NCBI RefSeq assembly: GCF_947172395.1
Contig: NC_069098.1
Location: 179,001 to 243,000, forward strand
Origin: Bicyclus anynana
Lineage: Eukaryota > Arthropoda > Insecta > Lepidoptera > Nymphalidae
Length of the DNA: 64,000 nucleotides
Direction of reading: 5' to 3'
Shown: positions 1 through 10,655 of the stretch, one piece after another
Numbering within the stretch: the stretch's first letter is position 1
How the letters are laid out: every line of letters starts with the position of its first letter
Notes under the pieces: model-generated
What the model was told of the DNA's origin: nothing
What the model saw: the letters and a program-made list of their open reading frames with translations, nothing else
Database searches by the model: none
Translations under genes and position numbers: made by a program

Positions 1-18
1 TGTGTTTGCGTTGGGTAG

Positions 19-182
19 TCGACGCGGACGAGATCCGGCGGCTCGGCAAGCGCTTCCGCAAGCTGGACCTGGACAACTCCGGCGCGCTCTCCATCGACGA
101 GTTCATGTCGCTGCCCGAGCTGCAGCAGAACCCGCTCGTGCAGCGCGTGATCGACATCTTCGACGCGGACGGTAACGGGGAG
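19..182 (+). CDS. CanB: Calcineurin B subunit, second coding exon (gene cut by window edge)
   Basis: This exon encodes the N-terminal lobe of calcineurin B, the Ca2+-binding regulatory subunit that pairs with the calcineurin A phosphatase catalytic subunit in the cytosol. It opens after an AG at 17-18 and supplies the last two bases of a split codon, then reads DADEIRRLGKRFRKLDLDNS. EF-hand 1 (DLDNSGALSIDE) is complete. EF-hand 2 (DADGNGE...) is cut by the intron after its glutamate codon, and a clean GTGAGT donor follows at 183. Summing the three exons gives about 155 residues of a family normally 170 long, so the missing ~15 residues, including the N-myristoylated start, lie upstream of the window. 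The match to animal calcineurin B is almost residue for residue, so identity is secure. Insects can carry two near-identical paralogues, and I cannot tell which this is. Confidence 0.96.
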
Positions 183-722
183 GTGAGTAGAGCCTACTGT
201 ACAGCGGACGGAACAGACCTCATAAGTGCACATCATCGGCTATGCACAGAGGAACACTTCTCAGGGCATGCAAGGAAGATCGCCGCCTTTTTTTACTGAA
301 GTGAGGAGTGATCTGACTGATCAGTGATCTGACTGATCACTCCTCACTACAGTCTTGATTATTTTTAAATAAACAGGCCAATCCACGAATTTGTTACTCG
401 TACGTTACCTGTTCATGGCGAGGTGTATGGTGATCATTTCTCTAAATCATTAACAACATTGACATTACGAGGATCTGGATGGCGTGTGTGCAAATATAAA
501 TTCATATTTCAAGTTCTTTCTGCTTGCGTCAAGTGGATTGTAGTGAGTCCAGTACAGAAGACAGATTGTACAGTGAAAAATTGCAAGAAAGTCAGCAGAT
601 TAATACAGCATATTATTTTATTGAGAAATTGAAACCGGTGCGATTCTCTCCAAGCATCCTTGTCGTTAAGAAAATAATTATTTAAGTGTGTATCGTTCGA
701 CGCTGACTCAGTTTGTGCACAG
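183..722 (+). other. CanB intron 1 (540 bp)
   Basis: GT-AG intron lying inside the EF-hand 2 coding loop. It is AT-rich and has no coding potential. Its one structural feature is a foldback at 300-348, listed separately. Confidence 0.9.
300..348. repeat. Hairpin-forming inverted repeat in CanB intron 1
   Basis: Arms AGTGAGGAGTGATC (300-313) and its exact reverse complement (335-348) flank a 21-base centre that contains further GATC/TGACT repeats. In pre-mRNA this would fold into a 14 bp stem. It may be the remnant of a small foldback element. Confidence 0.8.
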
Positions 723-857
723 GTGGACTTCAAGGAGTTCATCCAGGGCGTGTCGCAGTTCAGCGTGAAGGGCGACAAGCTGTCCAAGCTTCGCTTCGCG
801 TTCCGCATCTACGACATGGACAACGACGGCTTCATCTCCAACGGCGAGCTGTTTCAG
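723..857 (+). CDS. CanB: Calcineurin B subunit, middle exon
   Basis: A phase-0 exon of exactly 45 codons, bounded by a pyrimidine-poor but valid AG (721-722) and a GTGAGG donor (858). It starts VDFKEFIQGVSQFSVKGDKL, completing EF-hand 2, then carries the linker helix and EF-hand 3 (DMDNDGFISNGE), ending in ELFQ. Third codon positions are strongly G/C, in contrast to the AT-rich introns on both sides. The GTG at 723 is an internal valine, not a start. Confidence 0.96.
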
Positions 858-1304
858 GTGAGGAGGAGTACCATAATTGATTACCATTCTCGAACCAGGA
901 ACGAATTTCGTCCGTAAATCCCTCCGGGCACATAGTCACCTGTCGGTGGGTTGAGGAGGTGTAGCCCCTCAAACGCGTTTTGCATCTGACAACTTTAAGG
1001 CTGCATAAACAACAACACTGTCAAGGACTACAAGCTTTTGGCACGAAAGTATTGCCCGTAAAAACTGTTCTTGGCTCGAAACTATGAGTTTGCAATTAGA
1101 ATTAAATGATCCACCGTACCACCCACCCTACGAAAAGAACCAAGAAGTTCTCAGACCAAACACTTATGGTTCATGGAAGAGAGGCAAGAAATGAGATTAC
1201 ATTTTTTAGTAGATACGTCAAAATACCGACTACTTAATAGAAAGATATCTAAGCGACTTGCGAGACTTCAATACCGAGGTATTAAAAATTCGATTGATAA
1301 CAAT

Positions 1305-2445
1305 CTAGCCTCCCGAGCAAGCCGGATTCCGGAAAGGCTTTAGTACCATAGACTACATCCATACCCTGCGACAGGTTATACAGAAGACTCAGAGTATAAA
1401 CAGCCACTTTGCTTAGCGTATGTGAACTATGAGGAAGGCTTCGATTCTGTGGAAACCTGTGCTATGCTAAGGTCATTGCAGATCTCTGCAATCCGGATGG
1501 ACTACAGGTACATCCAAGTGTTGAAGTGCTTGTACTACCGCCATTATATCAGTCCGTATTCAGCATCTGACTACGAGGCCAATCCAGTTGCAGCGAGGAG
1601 TGCCTTAGGGAGATGTATCTCTGAAGCTATTTACCGTCGCATTGGAAGATTTAAGCTTCTGGACTGGGACGGACTTGGCATATCAATGGCGAGTACATCA
1701 TTCAACTGCGGTATTTCGGACTATCTAGGTATCATTGCAGAGACCTTACCATATCATGTTCCATGTTCAATGACCTCAGCAGAGTTTCTCAACAGGTGGG
1801 TCTGAAAGTGAACATGGCCAAAACGAAAATAATGTGTAATGCTCATGTATCGCTCCACCCGTTATAGTTGAAAACGCTGCACTCGAAATTGTAGACGAAT
1901 ACCTAGGATTATAGTCCAGTTAGGTAGGTCCAATTTCGAGAAAAAGGTGAACCGCCGAATTTAACTCGGCTGGAACTTTGCGAAATCTTTTCGTTCGAAA
2001 TTCCTCAGTGCCTGAAGACAAGTCTTCAACAGTGCGTGTCTTGCCTATGGTTGCGAGACTTGGTCGCTAACTATAATAAGAAGGCTCAGAGTCACACAGC
2101 GGGCGATGGAACGAGCTATGGCTGTATATATATATATATATATATATAGCGATCGAATCAGAAATGAGATCCGCAGAAGAACTAAAGTCACCGACATAGC
2201 TCAACGAGTTGCGAAGCTGAAGTGGTAATGGGCGGGGCACATAGTGCGAATAGCCGATGGACGTTGGGGTCCCAAGGTGCTGAAAAGGCGACTCCGCACT
2301 AGAAAACACAGTGTTGGTCAACCCCCCAACAATCTGACGACATCGAGCGAGTCGCAAGGGTTTGCTGGATGCAGGCGGCTCAGGATCATGAAGCTTGGAA
2401 GTCCTTACAAAAGGCCTATGTCCTGCAGTGCAGATCAGCCTCGAC
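1305..2445 (+). pseudogene. Decayed RTE-clade LINE, reverse transcriptase to 3' end
   Basis: Conceptual translation in shifting frames gives RT blocks of the lepidopteran RTE type: a QAGFRKGF-like start (about 1315), then YVNYEEGFDSVETCAMLRSL (from about 1420), LLDWDGLGI, AETL, and a C-terminal block of the GWAAFGKLRD / RRTKVTDIA / WAGHIVR type reaching 2240. The tail has the family signature 'aggcctatgtcctgcagtg' (about 2412-2430). Many frameshifts, stops and an in-frame deletion around the FADD motif show it is dead. It lies in sense orientation within CanB intron 2 and holds a (TA)n run at 2125-2148. Confidence 0.85.
2125..2148. repeat. (TA)n microsatellite
   Basis: About twelve TA dinucleotides inside the RTE remnant. 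Confidence 0.9.
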
Positions 2446-2746
2446 CTTTGCCCATTACATTATTGTAGTAGCCGCTCCTAGCAGTTATTAGAAATGGTAA
2501 AAAAATGGGAATAGAGTGGAAGTGGAGTATTGCTAATATTTAAAAAAGCAATACTAATTCTCTTAAGGAAAGTGTGTTGTATTGTAAAAACATATTATAG
2601 ACTGCTAATTGGTATCTCCGATTGTTTTCGTGAATGATAAATTCGGTACAAATTTTTCCCTTAGGGTTCATTCATAGACGTAAGCACAACGGTATACGGT
2701 AGAGGTTAACAGAGCTGGTAACAATCTGACGGTTGCACAATTGCAG

Positions 2747-2917
2747 GTGCTGAAAATGATGGTGGGCAACAACCTGAAGGACACGCAGCTGCAGCAGATC
2801 GTGGACAAGACCATCCTGTTCGCGGACAAGGACGAGGACGGCAAGATCTCGTTCGAGGAGTTCTGCAGCGTGGTGGGCAACACCGACATCCACAAGAAGA
2901 TGGTGGTGGACGTGTAG
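2747..2917 (+). CDS. CanB: Calcineurin B subunit, last coding exon with stop
   Basis: The exon opens after TTGCAG (2741-2746) in phase 0 and reads VLKMMVGNNLKDTQLQQIVD, then EF-hand 4 (DKDEDGKISFEE), and ends NTDIHKKMVVDV with TAG at 2915-2917. The C-terminus is the canonical calcineurin B ending, so nothing is missing at the 3' end. Joined to 19-182 and 723-857 the frame is continuous with no stop or frameshift, so the gene appears functional. Confidence 0.96.
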   Translation: MLKMMVGNNLKDTQLQQIVDKTILFADKDEDGKISFEEFCSVVGNTDIHKKMVVDV

Positions 2918-5400
2918 GCGCCTCCCCCCCCCCCCCACCGCTCGCTCGGCCGTCGCTATAGTTATCACTGATATATCATGTTTTCTGCAAATGCACATTC
3001 GCTCGCTGCTGACGGTTACACGTGATCAGCTTCCAAGGAGAAGCGAGTCTAGACTCTAGGTCTAGTGTCGCTCGTTGACGAGCGGATCGCGTCGATCGGT
3101 CGCAGAGCGGCGGCGACGGCCGAGCGAGTCGTTTGCGGCCAACTTTATACAAATACCAACCGTCGATAATATGAATTTTAAAAATAGTTTTATCTGTAAA
3201 AACCAGTAATTTCAATATAATGTTGTCCTCACGTCGCCTGTTCTCGAGAAGTAGACGGAAAGTAGTGATGTCCTCTCACTAGCTAGAACACTATTCAAAT
3301 TGTCTGTCAACGTCCGTGTACGGAACTTCACAAACAGTTCAGTGTACGGTTCCTCACACTGACGTTACAATTTCTTGACCGTTGACTGTCCGTGTCGGCC
3401 GCCTTATAGCTACAGATGTAGCCGTGTGAGCACTCAGGGGCTGAGTCTTCAAATAAGTAAGACGGCAAGGAGACGTTTGTACCACACAATATGTAATTTG
3501 ACGACTGCTATAGACCTCTATCATGAGGTATAGTGCGACACGCGAGTCGAAAATAAATGAAAATATATTTGGAAAACACTGTCTAGCTCTGAAGCATTAT
3601 GTGTACTAAGATAGCTGATTTCATTTTTATCAAATTTAAATAAATTCAAGTCAATCTCATCTAAAGAAATATTGTTTATTGCATTGTATAGTGACAGTAA
3701 ATGTGGAGTTGCCATAAAGCGAATGTACTAGTTCCACTTTTATTAACTTTTACTCTTTTATATCGCAATAAATGAGATACAGACGTGTCCATGTCACACT
3801 GTCACACTGTGCGCATCGTCGGTCAACTGGTCATCTTCCATCTAACATTACTTTAAAATAAGACATATTCATTATTCACGTTTACTTTATATTATAGATA
3901 TACAAAGTTGTAGAGATCTTATTGTAGTCAAATCGAGAATATTTTTTTTTTATTATTATTTTGTTGGTGTAATTTTAATTTGTATTGTTATTTAGTGTTT
4001 TATGTTGGAAGTTTGCCGACCACTAGAGATCTGATCGGTAGTACCGTTTCGATGTGTGGCCCCAATGTACAGAAATAGCGAAGCTACAGCTATGCGCTAG
4101 CGACGAACGCTGTCGCTAATGTGGCGAGCTGTTAGGTTTACATAATAATAATTATGAAGAAAAGTATAGTTACTGTGTTGAAGAGCAACGTTCGGCATAT
4201 ATGTGACACAATGTATCACGAACGCGACATTCGCGTGTGCAGGAGGCTCAGACCAATATAGAAGGACAAAATTGTCCGTCGTTTTCTGAGGAAAACGAGC
4301 TTTGATTTGGTATTTTATACTAAACTAGAACTTTTTGCCCGTTTTTTTACATTACCATAAAACAAAAAGCAATTTTAACGAAGCTTTTTAACCGACAAAC
4401 ACGATTCCAACTATGAAAATCGCACTAGATCATTGATCGTATGCTTTGATAAACAAGTAACGTCTAGCGAGAATAGTCCTTTACGATAATTGACGGACTC
4501 TGGTCCAGTGGTATGCGCGGTGGATTTACAACACGGAGGTCCTGGGTTCCACCCCCGACTGGGCCGATTGAGATTTAGCGTTCCGGTACAATGTCGTGTA
4601 GAAATCAAAAGGTGTTTGCATTTTCATCCTCCTCCTAACAAGTTAGGCCGCTTCCAACCTGGACTGCTTCATCACTTACCATCAGGTGAGATTGTAGTCA
4701 AGGGCTAACTTGTAAAGAATAAAAAAAAATGGTCTGAGGCAGGAGGTGATCCCTTTTTGTCCTTCCCTCCTCCTCCTCCGCAGGTCCTCTCTCGCTCCTG
4801 ACCGCTCCCCGCGCAGCACCGAGCGATAAAGCTCTACGCACACTAATATTTACGAGATTCCTCCGTACAAACACAGTAACGCGATACAGTTTCTCCGATG
4901 CTCGTAAAGTTTCTGTCGTTACATAATCTCACTGTAATTATCATGTTAATGTTCCAAATTATGTACAATTTATTAATATTTTGAAAGTATTATATTTAAG
5001 CGATTGTTTCTATTTTCAAACGATTATTATCTTTAAAAATATATCAGGTCGAGGCGTAGGGTCGAAATATTTAAACTTTAAGAACTAATAAGTTGTGATG
5101 TATTCGTTTTTAAAGGGATATAAAGGATTTTGTGTGGAGGCTGGGCCTTTATTCTGAGTGTCAAGCAGAACAAATTATTTTTATCTTAAAAAAACATAAT
5201 AATAAGGCGATTTTAAAACACAGCATTGGCTGTTTTGGAGACTTACTGTATTGTTTATTTTATTTTGTAGACAAGGGAGCAAAAAAATATTTATTTAATT
5301 AACGTGGGCTTTAAAAATTCTGAAAATTTTGTAAACAGAAATTTGTATCCGTAAAAAATACTATAAATTATAAATAATAAAGGCCCATTTTGGGATATGT
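2918..5400 (+). other. Probable long 3' UTR of CanB
   Basis: The sequence after the CanB stop is AT-rich and non-coding, with no other gene start. AATAAA signals lie at 3767-3772 and 5376-5381; the second is followed by T/G-rich sequence (5425-5445) resembling a downstream element. The extent is inferred, and transcript data would settle which site is used. It begins with a C9-10 tract (about 2926-2937) and contains a SINE at about 4495-4725. Confidence 0.5.
4495..4725 (+). mobile_element. SINE family A, internally deleted copy
   Basis: A tRNA-derived head (GGTCCAGTGGTATGCGCGG ... GGGTTCCACCCCC, a mutated B box) is followed directly by the 3' body 'ttagcgttccggtac' and the tail 'aagggctaacttgtaaag' plus an A-rich run. 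Compared with the full copy at 39108-39427, about 100 bp of the middle are missing, with the junction in a short GATT-type repeat (about 4565-4577). Confidence 0.85.
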
Positions 5401-5535
5401 CCTTTGACAAGTCTCGTTATTGTACGGGACGTTTGTTTCGTTGAACGTGTCGCGCCGGCGGTGTGGCCACGCCCTTAATCTTAATAATATCTAGTCGCAT
5501 TCTGTTGTGAATCCAATAATGTACACTTTAGATTA
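5401..5535. other. Intergenic, nothing recognised
   Basis: Mixed-composition sequence after the last CanB polyadenylation signal. No gene or repeat is visible. Confidence 0.5.
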
Positions 5536-5825
5536 GTTTCGATGTCAACTGTAGCCGAGAGCGCGCGCGGTGCGAGCGGTGACAGCGGGCACACGGTGCG
5601 TAGCGGCGCCGCATCGCAAACATTCACCGCATCAGCGGCACACGAGCGGTGCGGCGCCGCAACGTTGTTATGTCGCAGCGGCCGAGCAGCGTCGCGACGC
5701 AGTCACCCCTCCCCGCCTCCCCGCCTCGTGTCGATGTGAGACGACGCAGCGACGCCGCACCGCCGCCGCAGCGCATCGTGTGCCGGAGCTGGCATTCGAC
5801 GCGCATCACCAGCGAGGTCTGTAGT
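5536..5825. other. CpG-rich patch
   Basis: About 290 bp rich in CGC/GCG words. Overlapping open frames exist on both strands, but their translations are low-complexity Arg/Ala/Ser, as expected of GC-rich non-coding DNA. It may be a regulatory island, but no transcript structure is visible. Confidence 0.4.
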
Positions 5826-5829
5826 CTGT

Positions 5830-6125
5830 AGTGTCAACGTATTATGTAACCTATTGTCTCAGTGTACCATTCAAATAATAAGTTACTACATCGTTTTTCG
5901 TTTTTGTGATCATATAACATACTTATCTCAACAAAATGACATCGATTACACCATGTTACATCAAGTGGCAGTGGTTTTAGGTTTTTACAATCATATAACA
6001 TAATTATTTCAATAAAATTACGTAAATAACGATTTTCGGTTAAAATAACGTACTACTTGAACGAAAATACGATGAAAAACCACGCAGCGACTCATTATTT
6101 GTAGGGTACACAAACGATAACCCTG
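5830..6125. mobile_element. MITE family M1, diverged copy
   Basis: Same element as the one at 33058-33445. Shared stretches include 'gtgtaccattcaaataa', 'actacatcgtttttc', 'attacgtaaataacg' and a right end reading 'cgataaccctg'. The two ends are inverted repeats of each other (TACATCGTTTTTC against GAAAAACCACG). The left terminus is more decayed than the right. Confidence 0.75.
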
Positions 6126-7539
6126 CAGATCACAGCTTCCACGGATACAATCGATTTCTGATATTGAACCTTTTGACGTCCAATCAACCTGTCGCCTCTG
6201 TTGAGTACTGTAGTGTTCAACAACTCACCGATTTTCACAGTGAAATGAAAATAAATGTTGAAAATTAAAATAATGACACTAGTTTAAATGTTCATAATTT
6301 ATAAGTGCCTAGGTAAACGTTTTGTTTAAGTATAACTAAATTCACTCTGATTTGACATCATAACCAGTTTGTTTTAATTTATTGTTTGTTTGTTAAATAA
6401 CATGTGTTCATATAAGTGTAGCGGATTGTGTTTAGTTTAGCATGTACCTACGTCCGGCGCGCCTGGACACGCGGCCGGAGGCTCTCGTCATTTCTCTTAA
6501 GATAGCGGTGTGCTGTGCGACAAGACAAGCTTTGTCACCATTAAATAAATAATATTACTTTCATAATAAGAGATAAAATATTGGTATGCAAGTATTATTA
6601 TGTTTATTTCTTTCATTAACACATCTGTAATGTTTGTGCACATTCTAGTTGATCAGTTGATCACTCGGTTAATCACTTGGTTGAACACTGTATCTACTTA
6701 ATACCATCGTGGGACGCACTACTGTAGCACCCAAGTGCGACCTGCTCTTGTCTGAGGCTTTTATTCATAGACTAATCAATTGACAACCTAGGCTGTTGAC
6801 ATATACACCAAACAAGGTGGCTACTTATTTTCAAACTGCCTGCATTGAATTGAAAAATAATTAACACAATAACCTTCAAAAGGAGATGTTCATTGATTAA
6901 AGATTTCTTTTTAACGCTATGCTGTGTGCTAGTACTACAGACACGGTCAATATACAGTCGCTATGCGAGGGCCTGCCCCAAGACCTGATAATTTTTTATG
7001 ATTAAAATTGTTGGAGTAGGAACCTGCACTTCAGCATTTTTATTTGTATAAGATGTTACATATTTGAGTCAGGATTTGTTGTGCAGTGTGCTAGTTGTTA
7101 GAGAGCTAAGACCTGCCAGTTTCTGTAATTTTGAGTAATTTATGTATCACTCAAAATTATTAACATCCATAAATGAATTATTGGAATTAGATTACTAACA
7201 ACACCCGCGTGTCCAGACAGCCTGCAGCATCCTTCTGTTCTCTACTGGAACTAAGTTGTAATAAATTTCCTAATTTCTACAAGTCTATCATTTTACCTTT
7301 TTCCTTTTAATTTCTTTTGATACAAAAAAAGCGTTCAAATATAGTCTGAAGTTAAATGAAGGTCTATTTCCAACACCCAATATTGAAAATGCAACACTGC
7401 GAAAAAAAAGCGTTGTGTTTTATAAACGCTGTCTTGTGAACATTACTTGAGAACACATTTGTTGTATTAGTGAATACTAAGTTTTAGCTTTTTTAAATGA
7501 TGCTAAAAAGAGCTTTTTTAACTGATGCTCTGTCTCACC
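6126..7539. other. AT-rich intergenic, nothing recognised
   Basis: Lies between the converging CanB and mRpL14 genes. Read on both strands: no exon-like GC-biased frame, no repeat family I could name. Confidence 0.5.
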
Positions 7540-7870
7540 ATGCTAGCCCAATGCCAATTGGCAGACTTCGTCGTCGTCGTCATCAACCCATTATTCGGCT
7601 CACTGCTGAGCTCGAGTCTCCCCTCAGAAGAGAGGGTTTAGGCCAATAGTCCACCACGCTGGCCCAATACGAATTGGCAGACTTCACACACGCAGAGAAT
7701 TAAGATAATTCTCTGGTATGCAGGTTTCCTCACAATGTTTTTCCTTCACTGTTTAATAATTTCAGAGAAGATAATATTGAATGTCATAGAATACACATTG
7801 ATATACACACACACAACTGACAAGTTGGAGTTGCATGCCCAGACCAAAAACACAACGAAGTACTCATCTG
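7540..7870 (-). mobile_element. SINE family B, minus orientation, degraded head
   Basis: Carries the family B body read in reverse: 'caacccattattcggctcac', 'ggccaatagtccaccacg', 'gcagacttcacacacgcag', 'ggtatgcaggtttcctcac'. The tRNA-like head expected at the right end is unrecognisable after about 7845. A second short fragment of the same family (about 7546-7568) abuts the left end. Confidence 0.8.
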
Positions 7871-8042
7871 GTACAAGGTCTCAGAGAATAAACAAGTATC
7901 TCTGAGACAATGTACCAGCTCCTGTCAACTAATATTGGAGTATATTGATATAAAGTCAAAACTCATATCACATAAAATAACTTTACTCACAAACCTTACA
8001 GCTACTACCTAAGTACTACACATTAGAAATAGAAACTTAATA
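7871..8042 (-). other. Probable 3' flank of mRpL14
   Basis: AT-rich sequence just downstream of the mRpL14 stop. No clear single polyadenylation signal stands out. Confidence 0.35.
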
Positions 8043-8311
8043 CTATACAAATCTAGTAGCAATACCCAATAGTTTGGTGTAGTCAGCTCCTTTGGCGTGG
8101 GTCCTTTCCTTCAATATAGTTCTGAGTATGGTGGGGATGGGCACGTGAATGCGCGTGCCGAGCGGAGTGCCGTTGTCGTCAATCAGCACAATGTTGTTGC
8201 TGTCAAATTTGGGCACTTTCACTTTCTGGTTCTGCTTCAGTCCCACCAGTATACCTTTCTTCTTCTGGCCCTTGATGGCCACCATCACTCTGTCTCCGAT
8301 GAGGCCCACAC
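8043..8311 (-). CDS. mRpL14: Mitochondrial ribosomal protein L14 (uL14m), exon 2 with stop
   Basis: The minus-strand exon opens after a TTTCCAG acceptor (AG at 8313-8312) and reads VGLIGDRVMVAIKGQKKKGI, then KFDSNNIVLIDDNGTPLGTRI and ends LLGIATRFV with TAG (8045-8043). The GQKKK, FDSNN-VLI-DNG-P-GTRI and IP-L motifs are diagnostic of uL14-type large-subunit proteins, and the ending matches the metazoan mitochondrial form rather than cytosolic RPL23. uL14m sits on the subunit interface of the mitochondrial large subunit and is required for mitochondrial translation. Joined to 8902-9085 it gives 150 residues, close to the usual size for animal MRPL14. Confidence 0.95.
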
Positions 8312-8901
8312 CTGGAAATTGTAACACACTGATGAGTGTGGTGGTGATAGAGAAAAATTAATTTGTATCGTGTGGCAGAGAGAAAATCTCATAAAACGTT
8401 GTTTAAGTTAACATTAGTATCATCATCATCATCATTAGCTTCATTGAATGCCCTACTACAGCTCCATCGCTATAGAAAAAGGAATTTGGAGCGTAGACTG
8501 GGCTGGCAGGCTTAGGGTAATCATGGTAACTTCAACAATGACTATCAAATCTTAATGATAATGGCAGGGGCCGACAGCTTAATATGCTGTCCAAGGCAAG
8601 CTGAAAATTTATTTGAAGAAAGTGAAGCTCTGTATTAGAGCTCTATTTCCAGGCCGCTGTGATCCGAAGCCACACAGGCTAATCACTGGACCACGGAGGC
8701 AGATAATATTAGTAAATTACATTACTGTATTACCATTGAGTTTAAACTAATAATTTAAATCCAAATTATATTGAACAAAGTATTTACAGAACTGTACACC
8801 AATGTTTTGGACCAGTGAGTTAAGTACAGCACAACAGGCGCGAATCGACCGCAGGTGCTTCAGTGGAGTTTCTTCTTCCTTTTCAAGAGTAGAATACGTA
8901 C
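8312..8901 (-). other. mRpL14 intron (590 bp)
   Basis: GT (8901-8900) to AG (8313-8312) in gene orientation, phase 1. It contains a tRNA-headed repeat fragment (8405-8702). Confidence 0.9.
8405..8702 (-). mobile_element. tRNA-headed SINE-like repeat (type D) in mRpL14 intron
   Basis: Read on the minus strand, the right end gives a tRNA-like head (CCTCCGTGGTCCAGTGATTAG ... GGCTTCGGATCAC), and the left end finishes in an ATC/ATG trinucleotide run (about 8408-8425), as expected of a SINE or LINE tail. The head resembles those at about 10565-10650 and 35735-35802. Confidence 0.55.
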
Positions 8902-9085
8902 GTTTCTTATTGTAGACGCAGATAACTTTGGGCGGCTTGCCCTCGGCCATGGCGCGTCGGCCCAGCTCCGAGTTGTCCACGACGCGCAGCCGCGTCAGCA
9001 GCCGCACCTCCTGCAGCGGCGCTGTCGTGTGCAGCGCGCGGCTCGCCGCAGCTGCACACAGCCTGCTTGTTAAACTTTTCAACAT
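8902..9085 (-). CDS. mRpL14: Mitochondrial ribosomal protein L14 (uL14m), exon 1 with start
   Basis: ATG at 9085-9083 opens MLKSLTSRLCAAAASRALHT, an Arg/Ala/Ser-rich, acid-free stretch typical of a mitochondrial targeting presequence. It is followed by the mature N-terminus RLRVVDNSELGRRA and KVICVYNKK. The donor GTACGT (8901 downwards) leaves one base of a split codon that becomes Arg on joining (NKK-R-VGLIG). The second GT four bases later would break the frame, which fixes the junction. Third positions are strongly G/C. Confidence 0.95.
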
Positions 9086-9245
9086 ATCACAAAATGTTTA
9101 AAATACCACTACATTGAGGTTAGAAGCACTAGAACATTTGAACGTGACACTGACAGTGACACTTTTGATAGATCATAGATGACACTACACTGGCATTTGA
9201 CTTTAGAGTGAAACGCCGTTTCGTTTTACTCAAGTTTTACTACAC
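9086..9245 (-). promoter_or_regulatory. Putative mRpL14 promoter with TGACA-cluster quasi-palindrome
   Basis: About 60-77 bp upstream of the ATG lies GTGACACTGACAGTGACAC (9144-9162), equal to its own reverse complement except at the centre and two symmetric positions, with more TGACA/TTTGAC words at 9180-9205. No TATA box is placed convincingly. The promoter role is inferred from position. Confidence 0.4.
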
Positions 9246-10270
9246 TTAAAAAAGTTGTATTATTCTGCATATAAGTCCTGTTGTATCATGCATTATTATT
9301 CAGAGCCGAATTTAGCAGACTAGATCAAGAATGATATTTATATAAAATCCAGAAGAATCCAGAAAAGGTAACCTTGTTGGACAATATTGAGGGGCCACAC
9401 CTAGTAATCTGACGCACCGAAGTCTGGAAGATTGCTTGGAAAAAAAATACAGCCCCGCCGCCGCTATATTAATAATTTAAGTCTGACTTGCCAAGAATAT
9501 CGCATGCTACACTGCAACCTACTCTTTCAGTATGCGCACAGAACATAGACGCCACTTTAACGCCACTTCGCTATGTTTGGCACAACCTTGCAGAAGGTAC
9601 CAGCTCAGCATTGTGCTGCGTGGCCTTCGTAACACTTCCGATGTTGCGCGCGGGTCGGGGCGTATAGCGATGAATGAAAAACCCACGGCTGATGCACGTC
9701 ACTTCCCCGCACGCACGATTTCTACCCGCGCAGTCTTTCCCCCCGTCGCCCGCATATCATAGGAGTGTTATCAACGAATTTGCCAGACTATAGCTGGCAC
9801 TTTGATTTATGACATCGTTATCAAGTTAAACATCACCGCACATAAGGTAGGTGCTTAAGTATGAATCTTATTTAAATACTTAGAATATTATGAAGCTGAA
9901 GAGTGTGTTTGTTTCTTTGTTTACTTGCTAATCTCAGGACATCTGCTAGTTCGATTTCAAAAATTCTTTCAGTTTTAGATATTTATCGAGGAATATATCT
10001 ATTCAACATTATTATGCTAAAACCTCAATAAGAGCGGAGCAGCAATGAAGAATGTTTTCAAAATCGGGGGTTCTTTTCTTATTGAGACTTCGAATTCCTA
10101 TTAAAAAGTGGATGCACAATCAGCGACCTTATAACCCACTCAAAGAGTGCCAAACACACTTCTTCTCTTCTTTAGCTTCACGGTTAAAGTTTCAATTTAA
10201 TACTTTGAAAAAATATACTTATAAAGAAGGGTGTAAAATAGGCATTTAAAGTTTACCTTTACTAAATTTT
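9246..10270. other. Intergenic, nothing recognised
   Basis: AT-rich DNA with a moderately GC-rich stretch at about 9635-9760. Short open frames here have no recognisable domain. Confidence 0.45.
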
Positions 10271-10274
10271 ATAT

Positions 10275-10655
10275 GCGCAAGTATTGACATCATTATCAGC
10301 TCAAAGCCCACATTCGCGCGGGAGGTTTTTTAACGCCCCTTTAAAAAAACGCTCGTGCGAATGGGGGCTAACGGGGCCAAGCCTCCCTCCAATAAAGGAG
10401 CTTAGACTCACCACGCATCTCCGATGCGGGTTGACGGGCTTGAAGTGATAATATTTAATTGTCGGCGCCGGTTTGACGTGTTCTCAGATGCAGGGGGTGT
10501 AAACACACCAGCTTTCCAACTCCGAACTGAGAATTTCTACTGTACTTTTAGAAGAAAGTAAAGCTTAGTATGTCCGAGCCGGGACTAGAACCCTGCACCT
10601 CGTAACCTGTAGCCACGCAGGCGAACCGCTGGACGAACGAGGCACTTACAAAAGT
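10275..10655 (-). mobile_element. tRNA-headed SINE (type D), minus orientation
   Basis: The reverse strand from 10652 reads TCGTCCAGCGGTTCGCCTGC ... GGGTTCTAGTCCCGG, a tRNA-like A box and B box, followed by a long unrelated body reaching about 10300 ('cgaatgggggctaacggggcc'). Confidence 0.55.

Larger units (their letters stand above)
858..2746 (+). other. CanB intron 2 (1.9 kb)
   Basis: GT-AG intron in phase 0. About 1.1 kb of it is a decayed RTE-type LINE (about 1305-2445). The stretches 858-1300 and 2450-2746 show no recognisable gene or repeat. Confidence 0.9.

Noticed and set aside
2668..2998. Minus-strand open frames of 75 and 108 codons over CanB exon 3
   Set aside because: Antisense shadows of the real plus-strand exon; His/Val-rich translation mirrors the coding strand codon bias.
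5542..5831. Four overlapping GC-rich open frames on both strands
   Set aside because: Low-complexity Arg/Ala/Ser translations with no start context or domain; expected from CpG-rich non-coding DNA.
8097..8361. Plus-strand open frames over mRpL14 exon 2
   Set aside because: Shadows of the minus-strand coding exon.
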